The position numbers were made by a program, and so were the translations under genes. From positions 1 to 6,992 of the forward strand of contig VGPQ01000067.1 of assembly GCA_016882555.1 (NCBI GenBank): 6,992 bases of DNA, read 5' to 3'. Of this stretch, positions 1-6,992 are shown piece after piece; position 1 is the first letter of the stretch; every line of letters begins with the position of its first letter. The notes under the pieces are model-generated. The model did no database searches. It saw nothing but the letters and a program-made list of their open reading frames with translations, and had not been told where the DNA came from. The stretch comes from Cyanobacteria bacterium M_surface_7_m2_040. Its GTDB lineage: Bacteria > Cyanobacteriota > Cyanobacteriia > PCC-6307 > Cyanobiaceae.

Positions 1-3
1 GGC

Positions 4-591
4 TCAGGCGAGCCGTCCATTCCAGCGCAGGATGACGCGCTGCTCGCGCTCGCAACCCAGCACGCTGACCGTGGCGGTCGACAACGCCAGCAGGGCCCCG
101 CCCTGGGCCCCGAGGCCCAGCCAGGTGCCGGCCAGGGCGCGCAGGATGTGGCCGTGGGCCACCAACGCCACCCGCGGTGTCGGCCCAAGGGCGAGGGCCT
201 GGGCGATCACCCGCTCGCAGCGCTGCTGCACCTGGGCGGCCTGCTCACCGCCCGGGCAGCCATCGCGCCACAGGGTCCAATCGGGTTGCTCGGCCCGGAT
301 CGCGGCGGTGGTGACGCCCTCGTAATCGCCGTAGTCCCACTCGCCCAGGTCGGCAGTGATCTGGGCCGCCGCCCCCAGGCCGGCCAGCTCGCAGGTGCGC
401 CGGGCCCGCTGCAACGGGCTCACCAACACCGCATCAAAGACCACGGCCGCCAGCGCCGGGGCCAGCGACGCCGCCTCGGCTTCGCCGTCGGGCAGCAGCG
501 GCAGATCGGTGCGGCCGGTGTGGCGACCATTGCGCGACCATTCGGTGGCCCCGTGGCGCAGCAGCCAGAGTTCGGGGGTGGCGGCAGCCAT
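4..591 (-). CDS. Histidine phosphatase family protein, Shb17-like (possible sugar bisphosphatase)
   Basis: Two-histidine (phosphoglycerate mutase-like) phosphatase of 195 residues, a complete and normal size for a single-domain member. Seen: the RHG motif at residues 12-14 with nucleophile His13, followed by TEW and a GRTDLPL turn; SPLQRARRT at 58-66; the acid loop EWDYGDYEG at 84-92; WRDGC at 108-112; and the second catalytic histidine in AHGH at 145-148. The combination TEWS, TGxTDLPL, EWxYGDYEG and WRDGC recalls yeast Shb17, sedoheptulose-1,7-bisphosphatase, more than cofactor-dependent phosphoglycerate mutase; this is from memory, not an alignment. No signal peptide or membrane segment, so cytosolic. 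It is the last gene of the zwf-opcA-cbiA-acylphosphatase run, which fits a sugar-phosphate substrate. Start: ATG at 591; an in-frame GTG at 597 directly follows the upstream stop and would add two residues. Family certain, substrate inferred. Confidence 0.9.
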   Translation of the reverse strand: MAAATPELWLLRHGATEWSRNGRHTGRTDLPLLPDGEAEAASLAPALAAVVFDAVLVSPLQRARRTCELAGLGAAAQITADLGEWDYGDYEGVTTAAIRAEQPDWTLWRDGCPGGEQAAQVQQRCERVIAQALALGPTPRVALVAHGHILRALAGTWLGLGAQGGALLALSTATVSVLGCEREQRVILRWNGRLA

Positions 592-597
592 CGGCAC

Positions 598-972
598 TCA
601 GCGACGGATCTCGAACCAGTCGCTGCCGGTGGCCGCCACCTGGGTGGTGGCCACCCGGTGCACCTGGGCCGCCACAGGTCCGCGCTCGCACCAGAGGCGC
701 AGGTCGTTGAGCTTGTGCAGCGGGCCCTCGGCCTCGATCTCCACTGAGCCATCGGCACAGTTGCGCACCCAACCGCCCAGCTCCAGGGCCTGGGCTTCGC
801 GCAGGGTGGCCTGGCGGTAGCCCACCCCCTGCACACGGCCGCTCACCGAGAGGCGCCAGCGCTCCTGCTGAAGCTGGGGCCGGGGTTCGCTGGGCTGCAG
901 GAAACGGCGGCTGGCGGCAGCGGCGCGGCGTTCGCGGCTGCGGCGAGCAGGCGACGGGGAATCACCGGGCAC
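598..972 (-). CDS. Acylphosphatase (start uncertain; overlaps 3' end of cbiA)
   Basis: Small enzyme that hydrolyses acyl phosphates such as carbamoyl- or 1,3-bisphosphoglycerate-type compounds. Seen: the family signature GRVQGVGYR with the phosphate-binding Arg (codon 814-816), then GWVRNCADGSVEIEAEGP with the catalytic Asn (codon 760-762). Their 18-residue spacing matches Arg23/Asn41 of the classic enzyme. The core (about 86 residues) runs from about base 860 to 598. The start is a real problem. A GTG at 846 overlaps the cbiA stop by 4 bases (GTGA) but would delete the first beta strand (ERWRLSV), which is central to the fold. The next canonical starts upstream are GTG 972 and ATG 1023, both deep inside conserved cbiA codons, giving an Arg/Ala/Pro-rich extension with no known role. 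I give GTG 972 as the nearest start that keeps the fold whole. The stop TGA at 598-600 touches the next gene. Confidence 0.85.
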   Translation of the reverse strand: MPGDSPSPARRSRERRAAAASRRFLQPSEPRPQLQQERWRLSVSGRVQGVGYRQATLREAQALELGGWVRNCADGSVEIEAEGPLHKLNDLRLWCERGPVAAQVHRVATTQVAATGSDWFEIRR

Positions 973-2327
973 CCAGCCCAGTGGAGATGCAGCCAGCTGG
1001 CGTGCACGTTTGGCGCTGTCCATCCTTCCTCCCGTGACGTACTGCCCCACCCTTCAAGCTGCCACAAGCCAGCGCTATCGGCCACAGCCGGCGCTGCCGA
1101 TGCGGCAGCTGTGGGCTGCAGCTGCCAACGGTGGAATTCATGGCCGCTCCAACGCTCGCCGCTGCGGGTGAGCAAGCCATCGCGGCGACAGCTGGCCTGG
1201 CGGTAACCCAGGCTCAGCTCGCCGCGGGCGGCCACAAACGGCAACAGGCCGGCCATGGCATGCCAGCGGCCGTCTGGATCGGCCAGCCGCTCCCCCAGCA
1301 GCAGCAGGCCACCGCATTCGGCCACCAGCGGCAGCCCAGCGCGGGCCGCGCCGCGCAGAGTGTCGAGGGAGCGCCGGGCCGCCGCCAGGGCGCCGGCATG
1401 CAGCTCCGGATAGCCGCCCGGCAGCACCACCGCCCGGGTGCCGGCGGGCAGCGGTTCATCGGCCAGGGGGCTCCAGGGCCACGGCTCGGCGCCCAGGGCC
1501 TGCAGCAGCTCGGTGGCCTCCGGATAGCGGAAATGGAAGACCGCATCGCTGGCGATGGCCACGGGCAGCGACTGCACCCGCGGGGCTGCCGTCTCGCCGC
1601 CCGCCTGCAGCAACGCCTCAATCGGGTTCTGGGCGCCCGCCGCAGCAACGGGCGCCGCCAGCAGCGGCCACAGCCGCTCGAGATCGAGATGCTGCTCGGC
1701 CAGGGCCGCCCAGCGATCGGCCCGCTGCGGCAGGTCGGGCAGCTCGGCCGCCGGCAGCAGGCCCAGGTGGCGCGACGGCAGATCCAGCGCGGCATCCTGG
1801 GGCAGCACCCCCAGCAAGGGCACCCCGATCGCGGCCAGGGCCTCGCTCAACAGGGCCCGGTGGCGCGGGCTGTTCACCTTGTTGAGCACCACCCCGGCCA
1901 GGCGCACCGACGGCGGACCGTGGTCGCGGAACCCCCGCACCAGGGCCGCCAGCGAGCCGGCCTGGCGCGAGGCCTCCACCACCAACACCACCGGCAGATC
2001 CAGCAGGGCCGCCACCGCCGCCGAGCTGCCCTCGGCCGTGGGGCCGCGGCCATCAAAGAGGCCCATCACCCCCTCGACCAGGGCCAGCTCAGCGCGGCCG
2101 CCATGCCAGCTGAAGCAACGCCGCACCCAATCTTCGCCGCACAGCAGGGTGTCGAGGTTGCGGCAGGGCCGCGCCGCCAGGCGGGTGAGCAGTTGGGGGT
2201 CCAGATAGTCGGGCCCCACCTTGAACGGCTGCATGCTGTGGCCGCGGCGACGGGCCAGGGCGATCAGCATCAGCGTCAGCAGGGTCTTGCCACTGCCGCT
2301 GGTGGGAGCCGCAATCAAACAGGCCAC
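843..2327 (-). CDS. cbiA: Cobyrinate a,c-diamide synthase (CbiA family)
   Basis: ATP- and glutamine-dependent amidation of the a and c side-chain carboxylates of cobyrinate, a step of cobamide (in this group probably pseudocobalamin) synthesis. The 494 residues hold both expected halves. The N-terminal dethiobiotin-synthetase-like ATPase has the P-loop APTSGSGKT (7-15), KVGPDYLDP (36-44) and EGVMGLFDG (85-93). The C-terminal class I glutamine amidotransferase has GGYPE (304-308), the nucleophile Cys338 in AECGG, GHEFH (395-399) and a terminal HASWLHLHW (442-450) that supplies the conserved histidine. The family fold ends near residue 462; the last 30 or so residues are an Ala/Pro/Ser-rich tail lying over the acylphosphatase frame. 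Start is GTG at 2327, 46 bases after the opcA stop; it begins just before the P-loop strand as in homologues, and a stop codon lies ten codons upstream. No clear Shine-Dalgarno. Cytosolic. Confidence 0.95.
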   Translation of the reverse strand: MACLIAAPTSGSGKTLLTLMLIALARRRGHSMQPFKVGPDYLDPQLLTRLAARPCRNLDTLLCGEDWVRRCFSWHGGRAELALVEGVMGLFDGRGPTAEGSSAAVAALLDLPVVLVVEASRQAGSLAALVRGFRDHGPPSVRLAGVVLNKVNSPRHRALLSEALAAIGVPLLGVLPQDAALDLPSRHLGLLPAAELPDLPQRADRWAALAEQHLDLERLWPLLAAPVAAAGAQNPIEALLQAGGETAAPRVQSLPVAIASDAVFHFRYPEATELLQALGAEPWPWSPLADEPLPAGTRAVVLPGGYPELHAGALAAARRSLDTLRGAARAGLPLVAECGGLLLLGERLADPDGRWHAMAGLLPFVAARGELSLGYRQASCRRDGLLTRSGERWSGHEFHRWQLQPTAAASAAPAVADSAGLWQLEGWGSTSREEGWTAPNVHASWLHLHWAGCPVIPRRLLAAAANAAPLPPAAVSCSPANPGPSFSRSAGASR

Positions 2328-2373
2328 GGCGGGCTGCCAGTGAGCTGCAGCTTGTCAGGTCGGCAACAGCTGC

Positions 2374-3675
2374 TCAGAGAGGCAACAGCCGTGCCGCAAT
2401 CGGGGCGGCCGCCGCCAGCAGGGGGTTGGTGGTGTCGTGACCACCGCCCAGCAGCCGCGCCAGCTCCATCTCCTCGCTCTCGTTGGGCACCGGCACCACC
2501 TCCTCGAGCAGCTCCATGCTGGCCATGCCGCCGGCCTCCAGCCGCATGCAGCCACCGGATTCCGAGCAGAGAATCACGCACAGAGCCGGGCGCTCGGGCG
2601 GCTGACAGATCAACCGCAGCCCCACCAGGGCGCCGGGGTGAATGCGGGGCACCCCCACCGGCACGGGCATCAGCCTGAATTGCACGGTGGCCCCATCGGT
2701 GCGCTGGAACTCAGCGCCCACGCCGTTCCCCAGGCCATCGCCATCGACGGCAAAGCTGCTGACCAGGTGCCAGCCCAGGCGATCGGCAATCCAGGCGGCC
2801 AGCAACAGACCCTTGAGCGGATGATCCCCCTCGACATCGATGTCGAGCTGCACCACGTGCTCGAGGGCATCGCGGCGGGCCGGCGGGTCAAACACCATCG
2901 CCAACGACTCACGCCAGGTGCGCAGCCGCATCCAGTTGAGGTCGTTGACCGCCTGACCGGCTTCGATGCGCTCCACCACCAGGTCGATGCAGCGGCGCGG
3001 CGCCCCCAGGGAACTGTCGACCACCAGGCGGCGGCCCGCGGGTGCCAGCGATGCCAGCATCTCGGGGGCTTCATCGAGCGAACTGTTCCACCAGATCCAG
3101 CAGGGCAGACCCGGCTCGATCAACGACTCCACCAGCGGCATACTCTGCTCCAGGGCCCCACGGCCGCCGCGCAGCACCGCCACATCGCCGCAGGCCTGAG
3201 CCGCCGCCGCCCCCTCGTCGACCAGCGGGCAGAAGGCAGCCACCAGGGTTTCCAGGGGGCGGGCCGCATCCAGGGTGGGGGCCAGGGTGATCAGCCGCCG
3301 GGGCCGGTGGGCGCTGATGGCGCTGTCGACAAACTGCCCGCGCAGGTCTTCGGCCTCATGGGTGCCGCCCCGCTGCCCCAGGGCCCAGGCCAGGCGCTGA
3401 TCCATCACCGCCGTGCTGAGCGGCAGCCCGCTGGCCACCACGGCCTGCTTGGCCTGCTCGATCAGGGGCCGCTCCAGCAAGCCGGTGATCGGCCCATCGA
3501 TCAGCCCGGTGCGAATCAGCTGCTGCTGCAGCCAGGAGGCCTCGTAGATCACCAGGGTGAAGGTGGCAGCCCCCTTGGATCCCTCGAGATCCGTGCTCCA
3601 CAGGCGCTCGAGATAGGAGCGCACCTCCGTGGGCGGCAGTGCCAGGGGAGACTGCAGGGTCAGTTGAGCGGCCAT
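2374..3675 (-). CDS. opcA: OpcA, glucose-6-phosphate dehydrogenase assembly/activator protein
   Basis: Cyanobacterial (and actinobacterial) protein that binds and allosterically activates glucose-6-phosphate dehydrogenase, the entry step of the oxidative pentose phosphate pathway. The 433 residues are a usual length, soluble, with no signal peptide. Recognised from family-like stretches (TLVIYEASW at 40-48, HRPRRLITL at 123-131, WIWWNSSL at 193-200, DLNWMRLRTWRESLA at 245-259, ending NPLLAAAAPIAARLLPL) and from its position directly after zwf. Eight cysteines: 149, 162, 192, 229, 357, 366, 370 and 376. Cys370 and Cys376 are six apart near the C-terminus, the same spacing as the thioredoxin-controlled Cys393-Cys399 pair reported for Anabaena OpcA, so redox control of G6PDH through OpcA is plausible. 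ATG at 3675, 43 bases after the zwf stop; no strong ribosome-binding site. Very likely co-transcribed with zwf. Confidence 0.95.
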   Translation of the reverse strand: MAAQLTLQSPLALPPTEVRSYLERLWSTDLEGSKGAATFTLVIYEASWLQQQLIRTGLIDGPITGLLERPLIEQAKQAVVASGLPLSTAVMDQRLAWALGQRGGTHEAEDLRGQFVDSAISAHRPRRLITLAPTLDAARPLETLVAAFCPLVDEGAAAAQACGDVAVLRGGRGALEQSMPLVESLIEPGLPCWIWWNSSLDEAPEMLASLAPAGRRLVVDSSLGAPRRCIDLVVERIEAGQAVNDLNWMRLRTWRESLAMVFDPPARRDALEHVVQLDIDVEGDHPLKGLLLAAWIADRLGWHLVSSFAVDGDGLGNGVGAEFQRTDGATVQFRLMPVPVGVPRIHPGALVGLRLICQPPERPALCVILCSESGGCMRLEAGGMASMELLEEVVPVPNESEEMELARLLGGGHDTTNPLLAAAAPIAARLLPL

Positions 3676-3718
3676 GGCGTCAGGTAGGGCAAACGATCAA
3701 CAACGGGAACTCAGGCGT

Positions 3719-5242
3719 CTAGGGGCGGCGCCACACCAGGCCGTCGTCGGCCAGGAGGCTGTCGGCGGCCGCCGGGCCCCAGGTGCGGGCCTCGTAGGGC
3801 TGCACCGGCAGCTGCTCGGGCGACTCCTCCATCAGCTCCAGCAACGGGGTGTAGAGGCGCCAGGCGGCCTCCACCTCGTCGCTGCGGGTGTACAGGGTGG
3901 GATCGCCCAGCATGGCGTCGGCCAGCAGGCGCACGTAGCCCTCATCGGAGGGTTCACCGAAGCTTTCGTCATAGCTGAAGGCCATGTCGACCGGCCGGCT
4001 GCGCATGCCCGAACCCGGGGCCTTCACTTCAAAGCGGATGTCGGCGCCTTCATCCGGCTGGATCCTGAGGATCAGCTGGTTGGGGGTCGGCGCACCGCCG
4101 GCCGCATCAAAGAGGTGCACCGGCGCCTCGCGAAAGGTGAGCACCACCTCGCTGAGGCGTTTGGGCAGGCGCTTGCCGGTGCGGATGTAGAAGGGCACCC
4201 CCTGCCAGCGCCAGTTGTTGATGAACAACTTGGTGGCCACATAGGTCTCGGTGGTGCTGGCGGGGTTGACCCCCGGCTCTTGGCGGTAGCCGGCGATCGG
4301 CCGCTCGGCCGTGCCCCCGGGGCCGTACTGCCCGCGAATGCAGCACTTCCAGGGTTCATCCGGGGTGGCCAGCTGGGCCGCCTGCAGCACCTTGGCCTTC
4401 TCGTTGCGCATCGGCTCGGGGTCAAAGCGCCCGGGGGGCTCCATTGCCGTGAGCGCCAGGATCTGGGTGAGGTGGTTCTGAACCATGTCGCGCAGGGCGC
4501 CACTGGTCTCGTAATACCCGGCGCGCTCCTCGACACCCACGGTTTCGGCAGCCGTGATCTGCACGTTGGCGATGTAGTTGCGGTTCCAGATCGGCTCAAA
4601 AATCGTGTTGGCGAAGCGCAGCACCAGGATGTTCTGGACCGTTTCCTTGCCCAGGTAGTGGTCGATGCGGAAGATCTGGTTCTCCTGGGCGCAGGCCTGC
4701 ACCACCTTGTTGAGGGCCTGGGCGCTGGCGTAGTCGGTGCCGAAGGGCTTCTCGATCACCACCCGGCTGCGGGCGGGATCCGCCAGCAGGCCGGCGGCGG
4801 CCAGGGCCCTGCAGCCGCTGCCGTAAAACGCCGGTGACACCGAGAGGTAGAAGGTGCGGTTGCCGCGGGTGGCGCGCTGGCGATCGATCGCCTCGAGCCG
4901 TTCGCCCAGCTTCACCACCGTGGGCGGATCCTGCAGATCCACCGGCTCATAAAACAGGCAGGGGGCGAACTGTTCCCAGGCGCTGCGGTGTTCGGCGATC
5001 TCATCGGCCATGGCTTCCGCCATGCGGCTGCGGAACTCCTCATCGCTCCAGGGCCGGCGAGCACAGCCCAGGAGGGCGAATTCGCTGGGCAGGCGCCGCT
5101 GCCGGTACAGCTCAAACAGCGCCGGCACCAGCTTGCGATGGGTGAGGTCGCCGCTGGCGCCGAAGATCACCAGACATTGCGGGCTGATCACCCGCTCCTG
5201 CCTGAGGCCCACCCGCAATGGGTTGGTGAGCACCGTGCTCAT
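3719..5242 (-). CDS. zwf: Glucose-6-phosphate 1-dehydrogenase
   Basis: Oxidises glucose-6-phosphate to 6-phosphogluconolactone with NADP+, the committing step of the oxidative pentose phosphate pathway and the main dark NADPH source in cyanobacteria. From ATG 5242 it is 507 residues, full length. Seen (numbered from that ATG): the NADP-binding loop GASGDLTHRK (28-37), EKPFG (164-168), the substrate signature RIDHYLGKE (192-200) with Asp194 and His195, the catalytic His257 in RDMVQNH, and the C-terminal RxGKRLP segment (354-360). No key residue is missing. Start choice: GGAG lies 8 bases before ATG 5242, a good Shine-Dalgarno; an in-frame GTG at 5251 would add three residues but has GGA pressed against it. 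Stop is TAG. opcA follows after 43 bases, so enzyme and activator are made together; petH lies upstream on the same strand across a 148-base spacer. Confidence 0.98.
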   Translation of the reverse strand: MSTVLTNPLRVGLRQERVISPQCLVIFGASGDLTHRKLVPALFELYRQRRLPSEFALLGCARRPWSDEEFRSRMAEAMADEIAEHRSAWEQFAPCLFYEPVDLQDPPTVVKLGERLEAIDRQRATRGNRTFYLSVSPAFYGSGCRALAAAGLLADPARSRVVIEKPFGTDYASAQALNKVVQACAQENQIFRIDHYLGKETVQNILVLRFANTIFEPIWNRNYIANVQITAAETVGVEERAGYYETSGALRDMVQNHLTQILALTAMEPPGRFDPEPMRNEKAKVLQAAQLATPDEPWKCCIRGQYGPGGTAERPIAGYRQEPGVNPASTTETYVATKLFINNWRWQGVPFYIRTGKRLPKRLSEVVLTFREAPVHLFDAAGGAPTPNQLILRIQPDEGADIRFEVKAPGSGMRSRPVDMAFSYDESFGEPSDEGYVRLLADAMLGDPTLYTRSDEVEAAWRLYTPLLELMEESPEQLPVQPYEARTWGPAAADSLLADDGLVWRRP

Positions 5243-5317
5243 CGCACACACTCCGGTTGCCCCAGGTTTAACGGCGGCGTGGCCTCCGCCACAAGACTGG
5301 CAGGTTTTGTGACGGAT
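5243..5317 (-). promoter_or_regulatory. Probable zwf promoter/leader region
   Basis: The DNA just upstream of zwf must hold any zwf-specific promoter. Read on the minus strand it has a weak pair, TTGTGG (5298-5293) and TTAAAC (5275-5270 region) about 17 bases apart, which is a poor sigma-70 match. The Shine-Dalgarno GGAG at 5251-5254 is the one clear element. A transcription start site cannot be set from sequence alone. Confidence 0.3.
5279..5292 (-). repeat. Small hairpin in zwf leader
   Basis: GTGGC-CTCC-GCCAC, a 5-bp perfect stem with a 4-base loop, 36 bases upstream of the zwf ATG. A competing pairing GGCGG (5273-5277) with CCGCC (5286-5290) shares the same bases, so the two stems exclude each other. 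Given the high GC content this could be chance; no regulator is recognised. Confidence 0.25.
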
Positions 5318-5352
5318 CTGTGTGAGGGAACAGCAACCTGAACCTCACACAG
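5318..5352. repeat. Perfect 10-bp inverted repeat between petH and zwf
   Basis: CTGTGTGAGG (5318-5327) and CCTCACACAG (5343-5352) pair perfectly around a 15-base loop, 40 bases past the petH stop. As RNA it would form a petH 3' hairpin, but no T-rich tract follows on the minus strand, so it is not a standard intrinsic terminator. It may be an attenuating or RNA-stabilising stem between petH and zwf, or a protein operator for zwf. The arms hold TGTGA/TCACA, and a further TGTGA lies at 5308-5312. Confidence 0.6.
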
Positions 5353-5391
5353 CCGTTGTTGAGGGGAGACGCAGCGTGATCGGCAGCGGGA

Positions 5392-6992
<1,601 letters not shown>

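Noticed and set aside
846..932. Possible frameshift at the end of cbiA
   Set aside because: The conserved HASWLHLHW end is intact and the extra tail is only about 30 residues before a normal stop; a plain C-terminal tail is simpler than a sequencing or real frameshift.
1131..2678. Long plus-strand open frame opposite cbiA and the end of opcA (515 codons)
   Set aside because: It is antisense to a gene with full catalytic motifs; its translation is Gln/His/Arg/Gly-rich low-complexity sequence typical of the complement of GC-rich codons, with no recognisable domain.
4213..4230. Hairpin AGTTGTT-GATG-AACAACT
   Set aside because: It lies in zwf codons for the conserved KLFINNW segment, so the amino acid sequence explains it.
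2437..4837. Two long plus-strand open frames opposite opcA and zwf (416 and 387 codons)
   Set aside because: They mirror OpcA and Zwf codons and show no domain; stop-free antisense frames are expected at this GC content.
5321..5349. TGTGA...TCACA as a CRP/SYCRP1-type operator
   Set aside because: The half-sites are 19 bases apart rather than 6, so the spacing does not fit a CRP-family dimer; also not the GTA-N8-TAC form of NtcA.

Overview
The window is a compact, GC-rich stretch of a cyanobacterial chromosome, most like an alpha-cyanobacterium of the Cyanobium/Synechococcus group. This rests on three things: a ferredoxin-NADP reductase with an N-terminal CpcD-like (phycobilisome linker-type) domain, a zwf gene followed directly by the cyanobacterial regulator opcA, and a short-spaced zwf-opcA-cbiA-acylphosphatase order that I recall from picocyanobacteria. 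No search was run, so the genus is an inference.

Six genes lie on the minus strand and are read from right to left: petH (start about 6582), zwf, opcA, cbiA, an acylphosphatase, and a histidine (phosphoglycerate mutase-like) phosphatase ending at base 4. One gene on the plus strand, an SRPBCC/START-like protein starting near 6725, diverges from petH and runs off the right edge. The only sizeable gaps are the 148-base petH-zwf spacer (5243-5391), which has a perfect 10-bp inverted repeat, and the divergent petH/SRPBCC spacer (about 6583-6724), which has a petH -10 candidate and two adjacent palindromes. From zwf to the phosphatase the spacers are 43 and 46 bases, then overlapping or abutting, so these five genes are probably one operon. 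petH may have its own promoter and may partly read through into zwf.

The theme is NADPH and sugar-phosphate metabolism. PetH makes NADPH from reduced ferredoxin in the light. Zwf and its activator OpcA make NADPH from glucose-6-phosphate in the dark. The terminal phosphatase resembles yeast Shb17, a sedoheptulose-1,7-bisphosphatase, and could act on a pentose-phosphate intermediate. cbiA belongs to cobamide synthesis and looks like a positional passenger.

I see no mobile element, CRISPR array, RNA gene or clearly undescribed system. The points worth a second look are the Shb17-like phosphatase in a zwf operon, the unresolved acylphosphatase start inside cbiA, the single in-frame TGA between the last two genes, the redox-type Cys pair in OpcA, the intergenic inverted repeats, and a petH without an internal Met for the short FNR isoform.
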